A model generated the notes under the pieces. It searched no databases. It was not told the origin of the DNA and saw nothing but the letters and a program-made list of their open reading frames with translations. DNA of 64,000 nt, from assembly GCF_000472525.1 (NCBI RefSeq), contig NZ_AWZT01000002.1:204359-268358 (forward strand). The letters are read 5' to 3'. The DNA is from Paraburkholderia dilworthii (GTDB lineage Bacteria > Pseudomonadota > Gammaproteobacteria > Burkholderiales > Burkholderiaceae). Shown piece after piece: positions 46,181 to 53,990 of this stretch. Each line of letters starts with the position of its first letter. Position 1 is the stretch's first letter. Both the position numbers and the translations under genes were made by a program.

Positions 46181-48541
46181 TTAATGAAGCCGCAACTTTG
46201 CGTGTTTCCTTTCGTCGGTGATGCTTGGCTTTCGAGTGGCCGCGATCGGACGATCGAACAGTTCATTAAGGCGGCGGCGCGTATCAATTTCGCTCCCTTT
46301 GACGCCGACGAGCAACTGACGCAAACGTCGTTGAAAGCTTTTGATGACAGGGTCCTTCTGAAGACTCGTGCCGGTAAATTCCACTTCACATCGAATTCCA
46401 ATGGAAATTGGTATCGGCAGCTCCTCAGCCTTTTGTCGATTCAATAGATATACGAATCCGCATTGGTCCCCGAGGTCACCTAAAACGCAAGCGCCAAAAA
46501 ACAGTGCCGCCATCTTGTGTTGCTCTTCAACTGCCGAATCGTCGATAGTAGCCAGCGATAAAGTTAATGCGTTCTTGAAGAAATCGTACCCGAGCGTTTG
46601 CTTGCACAAAATTGCAAACGTCCACAAAAGTCGCATCTCAGACATTTCGTCAAAGTTGCTCTTCAATGTACCGTTCCTCGCCGCCATATACATATCTGCG
46701 GCTTCCAACAACAACCGCGCTACGCCTTCCTCTGCAACTTCGTAAGGGCTTTGGTAGCCTGCAAGCAGGTAATTCGCCGTCTGCATGAGGCGGAGCCATC
46801 GTTCCCCATCTGTCCTAGGTATGTTCCTAAGCAGGTTCTTCAATAAGTCCGGGCACTCGGCTAACAGACCCACATAGAAAAAAAACATATTCACCCAATA
46901 CGGGTGGTAGGCCTTCTCCGCAACATGGGAATCACGCAGTTCGTAGACGTCAAGGGCGTACAGGTATTCCGCGAAGGATCGATGACGAAAAAATATCGTA
47001 TCCGTTTCCGGAAACTGTCCAAAGAGATTCGATCGCGTCAATAGATATTCGAAAACGTCCGCCGCCGGAACGCCCATTTGCCGATCGCCGAGGAAGCGCT
47101 CGATCATTTGCCTTGCCTCATTCTTGGATATGTAGACCAGTTCGTTGTCTAACATATGTCGAGCCAGATGGCGAGAAAGGCGCTCGCAGGCCTTATATAG
47201 TTTCTCTGTTGACAAGGCTCGTCGTTCATCCCATCGGCCGAGCATGGACTCCACGGATTTCGCATACAATTCCGTTAGATTGGAGGGCAAGTCCTGCTTG
47301 TTTTGAGAGATGAGGTTTGATAGCAGGGACGCAGCGATCGGATTCTGCGGTAGCTGGCGAAACAACTGCGAACGTGAGAGATCGTGGTAAAGTTTCTTCG
47401 GTAGTCCGATATTCGAACACATAGCTTTGATAAACCCGATCAACTTCCCCGTGCTTAGTGGACGGATTTGATAGCGCTTGGCGCTCGCGCCTACGCTTTC
47501 CATGTCCGTCAGCGCTTTGAACGGCCGCGTCGTGAGAAGAAGACGAATATTGTTAGAACGCCTGACTTCCGCGACCAAGTCGTTGACGACGTGTCCCCAC
47601 TCCCCGTCATCCGCGACAGCTTCGTCCACTCCGTCAAGCACTAATAAAAACGACATTCCGGCTGCATTCGCTTCGGCGAATGCGGCGTCGCCCAAAATTA
47701 GCCTGATGCGCTCACTGACAGGCGTCGCGGAACCTTCTCCAAACGCTGAAAATGTTTGAAAAACGGGCAACAAGTGTGAAGCTTTGAGGATATCCGGCTC
47801 CGAGAGACGGGTCACGATTCTGCGAGCGAGGGCCGACTTGCCGAAGCCCATGGGGGCTTCGAGAATGCTTAATTTGTTTAATGTCACCTCCTCAAAAATA
47901 TTCACCAACCGATGGCGATTGTGTGCTCCCTTTCGCTTGTACCGGTCGTCGTCAATTTCCTCTACGTCCATATCAATGAATGTAGGCTCCGTAGTGGCAG
48001 TCTTGATAAGCGCAGTCTGAGCATTTATCTCGACAATTTTTGCGTTTAACGTGCCAAGATATATTCCGATGTGCGTCGGAAGCTGATGCCACCAATACGG
48101 CGCATGGCGATCGATCATTTTTACGAGCCAATCCGATTCAAAAAAATAGATTTTTTTTGCAGGATATTTGTCGGATATTTTATCTTTTGCGTTTTGGCTG
48201 ATCGTTTTGCTGGTAATCACCCACACTTCCGGGAGGCGCACTTCTTGGGTGCCCCCTTTAATTAGTCGTTTCTGATTGCATTCGTCAATTTGTCGCTCGA
48301 CGTCGGAGAAATTGCTGAGAATCTTTCCTGCCTTGACCACGACTCCGACAAAATAGGTTTGACCTATCGCACTGTCAAGTCGCTCCAACACAAAGTCCGC
48401 CCCTTTCTCAAATGGGCCATGCGTGTGCTCAACATAATTTACTTGGTCGAGTTTTCCGAGGATGTCTTGTAACAGGGGCTGTAGCTGTTTTACTTCGTCG
48501 TCGATCAATTCGACCTGTTGCCGCTTTTGTTGCCAGTCCAT
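46181..48541 (-). CDS. Restriction-endonuclease-fold/NACHT fusion, probable anti-phage NLR-like protein
   Basis: A 786-residue protein. Residues 40-145 form a PD-(D/E)XK-like domain with GADFVLERLD (Asp49) and FVGVVVKAGK (Lys70), followed by EVWVITSKTISQNAKDKI, as in Mrr-type nucleases and related defence effectors. A NACHT/STAND ATPase follows, with Walker A APMGFGKS (229-236), Walker B LLVLDGVDEA (299-308) and sensor LLLTTRP. The C-terminal 400 residues are helical and likely sense a trigger. The coding sequence is clearly AT-richer than core genes, which suggests transfer. Such REase-NACHT proteins are expected to cleave DNA on infection. A GGGGA ribosome site precedes the ATG. Confidence 0.85.
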   Translation of the reverse strand: MDWQQKRQQVELIDDEVKQLQPLLQDILGKLDQVNYVEHTHGPFEKGADFVLERLDSAIGQTYFVGVVVKAGKILSNFSDVERQIDECNQKRLIKGGTQEVRLPEVWVITSKTISQNAKDKISDKYPAKKIYFFESDWLVKMIDRHAPYWWHQLPTHIGIYLGTLNAKIVEINAQTALIKTATTEPTFIDMDVEEIDDDRYKRKGAHNRHRLVNIFEEVTLNKLSILEAPMGFGKSALARRIVTRLSEPDILKASHLLPVFQTFSAFGEGSATPVSERIRLILGDAAFAEANAAGMSFLLVLDGVDEAVADDGEWGHVVNDLVAEVRRSNNIRLLLTTRPFKALTDMESVGASAKRYQIRPLSTGKLIGFIKAMCSNIGLPKKLYHDLSRSQLFRQLPQNPIAASLLSNLISQNKQDLPSNLTELYAKSVESMLGRWDERRALSTEKLYKACERLSRHLARHMLDNELVYISKNEARQMIERFLGDRQMGVPAADVFEYLLTRSNLFGQFPETDTIFFRHRSFAEYLYALDVYELRDSHVAEKAYHPYWVNMFFFYVGLLAECPDLLKNLLRNIPRTDGERWLRLMQTANYLLAGYQSPYEVAEEGVARLLLEAADMYMAARNGTLKSNFDEMSEMRLLWTFAILCKQTLGYDFFKNALTLSLATIDDSAVEEQHKMAALFFGACVLGDLGDQCGFVYLLNRQKAEELPIPISIGIRCEVEFTGTSLQKDPVIKSFQRRLRQLLVGVKGSEIDTRRRLNELFDRPIAATRKPSITDERKHAKLRLH

Positions 48542-49308
48542 TCCCCGTGCTCCCGCGTAGTTTGGTATGTGCGATTCATCGGTTCAAGCGTAACGCTAAT
48601 CGCGCTTCTCGAACAGACGAAAAGCGAACTTTTTTCCAATTCACGCCTGAGGGAAATTTTCCGCGCCGGAGAGGCGCGGAAACGAAAGCTTAGGGACGAC
48701 TGCGATTCCGAGTCGGCACCGTGGATCGGTATTGTCAACCAATTCGTCGAGGCCCCTTCAAATCGCGCCGTATGGGCTTGGCAGCAGCCGGGGAAGGGCA
48801 AAGCGAGACCTGCAAACCAACTGCATCGGCGTTTTTCGCACGCCGGCCCGACGCGATCATGCTCCAAACCTCGCGCAGTCTTAGGCGTGCTTGCGCCGCG
48901 CCATGACCAATGTGGCGATCGGTGTCGCAACCAGCGACGCGGTCAACGTTGCGCAGTTGCAGGTAATAGGCGGACGTTCAACAGCAGCGGTGTCGTCATT
49001 GTTCGCGTACCACGCAAGCAGACATTCCGCAATCCCGGTGCGGACCGCCGCTGCCCCCGGGGCAAGCTTCCGAATTCTTGACGCAACGAAGAGCGGGGTG
49101 AACAACGCGACCGTGTTTCGACGGCTTGGCTTCTTCCCCGCGCATACGAAACGTTGCCGACAATCTGAGAGGCAGGCGATGAACGGCTGCAGACGACCGC
49201 GGTCGGTCTGCAAAGTCTCCAGACTGAGCATCGAACGGAACTGGCGTGCACGGCGCAGGTATTTTGCGCAGCTGCCTTGAACCTGTCCCAGCGTACGCTG
49301 GCTGTGTG
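48542..49308. other. Region between the NACHT gene and the FtsZ-like operon
   Basis: About 770 bases without a gene I can support. A minus-strand frame of 116 codons (48881-49231) has good third-position GC and six cysteines but no ribosome site or recognisable domain. The NACHT promoter should lie near 48560-48650, where the sequence is AT-richer. Confidence 0.4.
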
Positions 49309-50247
49309 CTAATGATCCCTGTTGAGCAGCGCCGCCTGATTTCCTGCGTCGTCAGCGACCGGACGATGCGCAATCAGTAATATGACCCGGAAGTCATCGC
49401 GCGTGACGGGTTGGAGATGTACGGTCGGAACAACAGTAGCATCATCCGCTCTCACTAGGTCGCCGACCTGATGAGTCACGCGCGATATCTCCGACAGACG
49501 GACGGAATAGTCGCCTGCAATGACGACAAGGGCACCCGTCGCGGTTGCGATTTTCGAGTATCCGACATCGCGCATCGCTCGCTTAGTTGCGTCACATGCT
49601 CTGTCCGCCTCGCGTGCAATACCCGCTCTCAATGCGTCACCGACGCCGACGGAGACGATCGCACCGCTGAGTATCGCCTGCACATCAGCAAGATCAGTGC
49701 ACACTGGCGGCGCGACTTTCAGACCACCGGCGATATGGCCAATCACAGTGCACGCGAGCGACTGTGCACGAATCCCGCCACCCCGCACGATGATTAGCGA
49801 ATCGAATGCTCGCAGCAGCCCGGCCTCCACCGTGTGAACATCGGATGCGGACGCCCCTGCTTGAGCGACAACCGCCACCACGAACACACCGGCGTCCCGG
49901 GCAGCGCGCGAAACCTCATACGCAACCGTCAGATCACTATCGACCTTGGGGTCGACCGCGATGAACACCAGCCCCACATCCCGCATAGCTGCCACTGACG
50001 TCGGGGCAGCGCTATCGAACGGTTGAATGTCGCGCGCGTCGCCGTCTCGCGAGGAAGCGTACAGGTAACGGATATCCCCTTTAAGTTGTGCCGCCGTGAG
50101 CGTGACGCTCAGTTCCGCGCACGCGCTCGTCCAGACGACGATCAGCGGCATGTCGTCCTCGGGTGCGTCGCTCGGGACCGAGCGCCCCGTCTCCCATAAG
50201 GTCACATCCAGCCCCGCCTCATCCGGCGACATCTTCAGGTCAGTCAT
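49309..50247 (-). CDS. Divergent FtsZ/tubulin-fold protein A
   Basis: A 312-residue protein that aligns along the FtsZ core. LVFIAVDPKVDSDLTVAYEV..ARDAGVFVVAVVAQA corresponds to the FtsZ T4 region ADMVFIAAGMGGGTGTG... and AFDSLIIV to VDSLITI. TDLADVQAILS matches NVDFADVRTVMS, and the C-terminal GALVVIAGDYSVRLSEI..V matches the second domain. The glycine-rich T4 loop is replaced by DPKVDSD and the T1 loop by WTSACAE, so GTP binding as in FtsZ is unlikely. Both T7-loop acids (Asp185, Asp188) remain. No C-terminal FtsA/ZipA-binding peptide is present. Its ATG overlaps the stop of a 23-codon gene. Confidence 0.8.
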   Translation of the reverse strand: MTDLKMSPDEAGLDVTLWETGRSVPSDAPEDDMPLIVVWTSACAELSVTLTAAQLKGDIRYLYASSRDGDARDIQPFDSAAPTSVAAMRDVGLVFIAVDPKVDSDLTVAYEVSRAARDAGVFVVAVVAQAGASASDVHTVEAGLLRAFDSLIIVRGGGIRAQSLACTVIGHIAGGLKVAPPVCTDLADVQAILSGAIVSVGVGDALRAGIAREADRACDATKRAMRDVGYSKIATATGALVVIAGDYSVRLSEISRVTHQVGDLVRADDATVVPTVHLQPVTRDDFRVILLIAHRPVADDAGNQAALLNRDH

Positions 50248-50315
50248 GACTTTGCCTGCCACTGGCCGGATGCTTTGCAACCGCGGCAGAAGACCCGTTG
50301 ACTTGTACTGTTCAT
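50244..50315 (-). CDS. 23-residue CxxC mini-protein, translationally coupled
   Basis: A very short frame encoding MNSTSQRVFCRGCKASGQWQ plus three residues. Its ATG overlaps the acyltransferase stop (ATGA), and its own stop overlaps the FtsZ-like A start (ATGA). The sequence GGAAGCAGC before the ATG is a fair ribosome site. The CRGC pair resembles half of a zinc ribbon. Tight coupling on both sides argues for real translation. Alternatively it only serves to hand ribosomes on to the next gene. Confidence 0.6.
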   Translation of the reverse strand: MNSTSQRVFCRGCKASGQWQAKS

Positions 50316-50905
50316 GAGCTGCTTCCTTCGCGCGATTGAAGCTCCGCTTCCAGGCCCAGCAGTTTCTTCGACCGCGCCTTGAGCCGCTTCGCAGGCGTAC
50401 CAAAATACACACCCCACGGATCGAGATTCTTCGTAACCAGCGACATGGCGCCGACTGACGCCCCTTCGCCGATCATACAACCGGGCAGGATGACGGTGCC
50501 CGACCCAACAATGACATGGCGCCCGAGTCGGACCGGTGCAACCTTCACATTCAGATATTGACGCGGCACCGTAGGATTCGTGAGCCCTTCGCCGGAGTAA
50601 TCGTCCGATGCGCTATATACACGCACGGCCTGCGACAGCCCGGAGAAGTCCTCCATATCGATGCCACCGCCACCAGCTAGAAAGCACATGCCGCCGATGT
50701 GCACATGCGAGCCAATGTGGATGTGGCCGCCAGATGCAGAGAGGACAGTAGGTCCGTCGATGCGGACGTCGTGGCCAAACGTCATGTTTTCAATGCCGAC
50801 GACGGTGCAGTTTTTTGCAAACCGGACGTTGCTGCCCACCGAGGGCGAGCCGAACTGCCTCAATTCGTCTTCTGTCCAGTAGCCTGGATTAAGCGGGTTT
50901 TGCAT
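50312..50905 (-). CDS. Hexapeptide-repeat (left-handed beta-helix) acyltransferase
   Basis: A 197-residue protein with isoleucine-patch repeats typical of the LbH fold (VGSNVRFAKNCTVVG, IHIGSHVHIGG, VIVGSGTVILPGCMIGEGAS) and the ending VYFGTPAKRLKARSKKLLG found in sugar O-acetyltransferases. The start is fixed by a perfect AGGAGG five bases before the ATG. Relatives acetylate sugars or amino sugars of polysaccharides, using acetyl-CoA. It lies between the lipoprotein and the CxxC mini-gene, so the substrate may be part of the cell envelope. Confidence 0.88.
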   Translation of the reverse strand: MQNPLNPGYWTEDELRQFGSPSVGSNVRFAKNCTVVGIENMTFGHDVRIDGPTVLSASGGHIHIGSHVHIGGMCFLAGGGGIDMEDFSGLSQAVRVYSASDDYSGEGLTNPTVPRQYLNVKVAPVRLGRHVIVGSGTVILPGCMIGEGASVGAMSLVTKNLDPWGVYFGTPAKRLKARSKKLLGLEAELQSREGSSS

Positions 50906-50971
50906 GTGGTCCTCCTGCGCCGAGGCGAGTCGCCGCCTCGGCCGGTTATGTTGACGAGTCGAATTGCGCAA

Positions 50972-51682
50972 CTAGTTGAAGCTCTTGGCCTGCTGGCTGG
51001 CGGTCGCAACTGACTTCACGTAAAACGTGTTGTCCGGGTAAATGCCCGCCTCCCAGCCGCTGTCGTCCCGGTATCTCAGGTATTGACTAAACATCGGGTT
51101 GTCCTGCGCCGGTTCCATCCGTGCGATGCCGTAGGCGTTCATGAAGTTGTTCGTAAAGTCGTTGAACGACATGCGACCGAAGGCGACGCTGCTGAGATAG
51201 CTATAAAACTTGAATGCGGTGAGCCTGCCGGATTCGAACGCGAACGCGCCCTGAAGCCGCTGCGGAATTCCTTCGCAGACGACGCGTGCAGCATCGGGAC
51301 TGGCTTGACAGGCGCTGCCTACCGGCAACAGAGCAACGAGCGCTTCATGAACCTGCTCTGCGGTCTGTCCCAGTGCAATTCCCTTGATTCGCGGCCCGCT
51401 CTGCGAACCTTCATTGTTAGCTTTGGCTGCTGGAGCTACCTGCGGCTCACCGCTATGTTCCGTCGCCTCGTCGCTTTCTTCTGGTACCGACGTTGTCGAA
51501 GATGACGATGCAGACGCAGTGCTGATCGACGAGCTCACCGCGAAGGGCGCACTAGCCGCAGCCGGCGCATCGGTCTTGGATGCATCTTGCGAAACACGCG
51601 GGGAGCAGGCCGCGAGTGGTAGCAGCAGTGCGATGAGCAGAGACTTCATGCCGCAGCCAGAAATGCGTTGGGTAAGGTTCAT
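50972..51682 (-). CDS. Lipoprotein of the FtsZ-like operon
   Basis: A 236-residue exported protein with a lipoprotein signal peptide (MKSLLIALLLPLAAC; lipidated Cys26). A Ser/Ala/Thr-rich linker of about 65 residues follows. A C-terminal domain of about 130 residues opens with IKGIALGQTAEQVHEAL, resembling the start of small SmpA-like or related periplasmic domains, and has two cysteines (ACQAS and VVCEG) that could form a disulfide. AAGGA before the first ATG favours the longer start. I do not recognise a specific family. It would place one component of the operon in the envelope. Confidence 0.8.
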   Translation of the reverse strand: MNLTQRISGCGMKSLLIALLLPLAACSPRVSQDASKTDAPAAASAPFAVSSSISTASASSSSTTSVPEESDEATEHSGEPQVAPAAKANNEGSQSGPRIKGIALGQTAEQVHEALVALLPVGSACQASPDAARVVCEGIPQRLQGAFAFESGRLTAFKFYSYLSSVAFGRMSFNDFTNNFMNAYGIARMEPAQDNPMFSQYLRYRDDSGWEAGIYPDNTFYVKSVATASQQAKSFN

Positions 51683-51730
51683 GTGAAGGTCCTTAAAAGT
51701 TGTTCTCGTTAAGCTTGTATGAGCCGCGCC

Positions 51731-52594
51731 CTATTGGGCTGCGATGACGGTTACCCGCAAAGCGCTGTCCAGCCTTTCGTCGTAATGGACACCAAGCGCT
51801 CTGCTGGCGCCGACAGGAAGGCCGGCGAAGACCTGGTCGGCGATCGCCGCGATCTCGTTCAGCCGCAAAAGACGCGATCCGGCAATCAGGACCAGCGCGC
51901 CCATTGCGTCCCCTAATGCGACTGGCGCGAGATCGGCAATCGCTTCAGCAGTTGCACGCTCGGCTCGTCCAGTTCCTGCCGCCTGCGCCATGCCGATATA
52001 CGCTTCGCGCCGTCCGGCAAAGACCGACCGAACGTCAAGGAAGTCGGCGCCCTCCGGCGTTGCTGCCGCGAAGCCTTCTGACAAGCCATCGACGGTCGCG
52101 CTGACATAAGCATGAAGGAGGCTCGATACGGCCGAGGCGTGAGGCTGCACAGGGAGTAAGATCAACGCGTCGACGCACCTCGCGATTGCAGATGTGGCGC
52201 TTCGCGCGTCAACGCCCGAGGACGTTGGGTGGACAACCATGGCGATCACCAGCGCGCCAGCATCTCGCGCCGCCTCTGCCAAAGAAGCCGCGGCCTGCAG
52301 GGCCGACGTTTCGCGACTGCTGACCAGCAAGACAACGAGATCGACACCGTCCAACGCAGGAGAGGTGCCACCTGCGGATGCGGTGCTTCGGTCTCCAATG
52401 CTCATTCGGATAAAGCTGACATCACCTTCTACGCCGGTCCGGTGAAGCGCATTAAGCAGGCGCGCCCCGACCGTTCCTGCTCCGACCACGCGGATCGCCG
52501 GATAACCGTGGTCTGGATCAAGCCCTCGGGGCTCGCCAATGGTTTCGAAAATGGCCCCCGGTATTGCAAGCCCCTTTCGTGAGGTCTGTTGCAT
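51731..52594 (-). CDS. Divergent FtsZ/tubulin-fold protein B
   Basis: A 287-residue protein aligning with FtsZ over its whole length. IRVVGAGTVGARLLNAL matches the first strand and T1 loop. LVVLLVSSRETSALQAAASL matches the T4 strand but without GGGTGTG. CVDALILLP matches HVDSLITIP, and ADFLDVRSVFAG the T7 loop, with Asp184 and Asp187 kept. The C-terminal domain is MGALVLIAGSRLLRLNEI..LDSALRVTVIAAQ. Canonical GTP binding is therefore probably lost. It is the first gene of the operon, preceded by AAGGA, and the operator region with the XRE gene lies just upstream. It is a paralog of protein A. Confidence 0.85.
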   Translation of the reverse strand: MQQTSRKGLAIPGAIFETIGEPRGLDPDHGYPAIRVVGAGTVGARLLNALHRTGVEGDVSFIRMSIGDRSTASAGGTSPALDGVDLVVLLVSSRETSALQAAASLAEAARDAGALVIAMVVHPTSSGVDARSATSAIARCVDALILLPVQPHASAVSSLLHAYVSATVDGLSEGFAAATPEGADFLDVRSVFAGRREAYIGMAQAAGTGRAERATAEAIADLAPVALGDAMGALVLIAGSRLLRLNEIAAIADQVFAGLPVGASRALGVHYDERLDSALRVTVIAAQ

Positions 52595-52635
52595 GGTTTT
52601 TCCTTCGTAGCGCTTCGTGGGCGAAGCGCGGTGAG

Positions 52636-52671
52636 TGTAGCGTATACTCTACATCGATGTCGTGTATACAC
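52636..52671. promoter_or_regulatory. Paired palindromic operators between FtsZ-like operon and XRE gene
   Basis: Two GTATAC-centred palindromes lie in the 115-base divergent region: TGTAGCGTATACTCTACA (52636-52653, one mismatched pair) and GTGTATACAC (52662-52671, perfect). Their spacing of about 22 bases between centres, roughly two helical turns, suits cooperative binding of a dimeric XRE repressor. Confidence 0.7.
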
Positions 52672-52709
52672 CGTCGTTTTTTAGTCGACACTGAGGCATC
52701 CTGCCGTCC

Positions 52710-53021
52710 ATGGATGCCCGCCCTGCCTCTAAGCCCAACCGCAATCCCGTCCTTTCCGTTCTGGGGAAGCGTGTGCGCGAGTGCAGGCTCGCAGCGGGAC
52801 TTTCTCAGGAACGGCTGGCACACGAGGCCCTGATCGATCGCACCTATGTGTCTGCGGTCGAGCGCGGCAAGGCGAATCCCAGCGTGCTAACTGTCGCGAA
52901 CATCTGCCATGCCCTGGGTATCCACTTGTCGGAGCTTTTCCATCCGCTCGACATCTCGGAAAGGCCGGATGGCTCGCGCAGGGCAGCCCCACAGCGCAAG
53001 CAGGCGGACGTCAAAAAGTAA
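52710..53021 (+). CDS. XRE-family regulator, divergent from the FtsZ-like operon
   Basis: A 103-residue protein with a Cro/CI-type helix-turn-helix at 14-70 (LGKRVRECRLAAGLSQERLA, then IDRTYVSAVERGKANPSVLT). A short basic tail follows. It is read away from the FtsZ-like operon and shares with it a region holding two palindromes. Repression of both directions is the simplest model. Its stop abuts the stop of the convergent cysteine-protease gene with no gap. Confidence 0.9.
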   Translation: MDARPASKPNRNPVLSVLGKRVRECRLAAGLSQERLAHEALIDRTYVSAVERGKANPSVLTVANICHALGIHLSELFHPLDISERPDGSRRAAPQRKQADVKK

Positions 53022-53696
53022 CTACGGTGGTTTCGAGCGTGCCCTGCGTTTCGCCGCCCCCATCCGGATCGAGACAGCACCATCCGCGATGACCCGGTCG
53101 GTATAGCTGGCGGTGACATACCGCGCATCGCGCGATCGTTTGCCTGCCGCCAGTCCACCCAGTGACATTCGTGCGTTACACGTCGAAAGCCACGGTTCGT
53201 TTTCGCTTGGGTCCAGCATAAGCAACGTGTGCGGTTCGAAGGTCGTGCCGCGCTGGACGCCTTCCATCCCAATTGCGAGCACCGCGTGATAGTGGGACCG
53301 GTGCACAGTCCGCCAGCTCACGACGACGAGATGGCCTTGAGAGAGCTCACGCACACAAAACTCCATCACACTGCTGTGCGCCCCTTCTGCAACGACCGGC
53401 TTCAGGTTCCAGTCCAGTTCACGAATGAGCTCAGCGAGTTCGCTCAGCGTTGCGCCCGACAGGTAGTACGGCCGCACGCTGTTCCAGAAGGCGGCTTCCG
53501 GCCCGCGGCGACGCGATGAAACCTTGCTCGGATCGGTGAGTTGACCGAGGAGCGCACCGGCCATGGCCAGGCAATGCAGCGTGCAACCCGAATCCCAGCC
53601 CCCTTGATAACTAAAGGCGGGGATATTGGCGTCGGCGACTGTCAGACGCTGTCCGACATGAAGCGCGGAATGAAGCCGCTGAACGGTGAATTCCAT
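53022..53696 (-). CDS. Papain/C39-like cysteine peptidase
   Basis: A 224-residue protein with the C39-like arrangement of a catalytic cysteine in GGWDSGCTLHCLAMAG (Cys38), histidine in SHYHAVLAIGM (His137) and aspartate in LLMLDPSENE (Asp162). No signal peptide or transporter domain is present, so it acts in the cytoplasm unless exported otherwise. C39 domains process leader peptides, and related papain-like folds act as toxins or deamidases. It follows the 97-aa gene directly. Its link to the FtsZ-like operon is positional only. Confidence 0.75.
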   Translation of the reverse strand: MEFTVQRLHSALHVGQRLTVADANIPAFSYQGGWDSGCTLHCLAMAGALLGQLTDPSKVSSRRRGPEAAFWNSVRPYYLSGATLSELAELIRELDWNLKPVVAEGAHSSVMEFCVRELSQGHLVVVSWRTVHRSHYHAVLAIGMEGVQRGTTFEPHTLLMLDPSENEPWLSTCNARMSLGGLAAGKRSRDARYVTASYTDRVIADGAVSIRMGAAKRRARSKPP

Positions 53697-53990
53697 TCAG
53701 TATTCGGCCGGCAAAAGCAGGGTCGTTGCCTGTCGATCGGCCTCGGTGATGATCCACAGCCGCTCGCGATTAGCGCCTAACTCATAGGCAGAGAGAATGC
53801 GTGTGCCATTTACGATGGCCTGACTGTTCGAGGCTGCGTCCTGAGAAGAGACAACACCCCAATCGCCGCACTGATGCCGCCTCAACAGCCCAGCGCTATC
53901 GGTTTCAGTGCGGTCAAGAAGGTCCACAGCCCCGGGCGTTGCGACCGTGTGACCGAGGCGAAAAAGCGCTGTCAGATTTTTTCGAATCAT
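53697..53990 (-). CDS. Small mobile-element-associated protein of unknown function
   Basis: A 97-residue protein starting MIRKNLTALFRLGHTVATPG and containing LLRRHQCGDWGVVS, RILSAYEL and LWIITEADRQATTLLLPAEY. This pattern belongs to a widespread family found on plasmids and integrative elements of proteobacteria, usually called plasmid-related or hypothetical. No biochemical role is known to me. It sits directly before the cysteine-peptidase gene; the two are separated by no bases, so they are coupled. Confidence 0.85.
   Translation of the reverse strand: MIRKNLTALFRLGHTVATPGAVDLLDRTETDSAGLLRRHQCGDWGVVSSQDAASNSQAIVNGTRILSAYELGANRERLWIITEADRQATTLLLPAEY

Noticed and set aside
45847..46401. Minus-strand frame of 184 codons overlapping the end of the NACHT gene
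   Set aside because: It overlaps a well-supported gene in another frame, has atypical composition and no start signal.
48881..49231. Minus-strand frame of 116 codons downstream of the FtsZ-like operon with six cysteines and a hydrophobic C-terminus
   Set aside because: Third-position GC is good, but there is no ribosome-binding site, no recognisable motif and the opposite strand is also open; not enough to call a gene.
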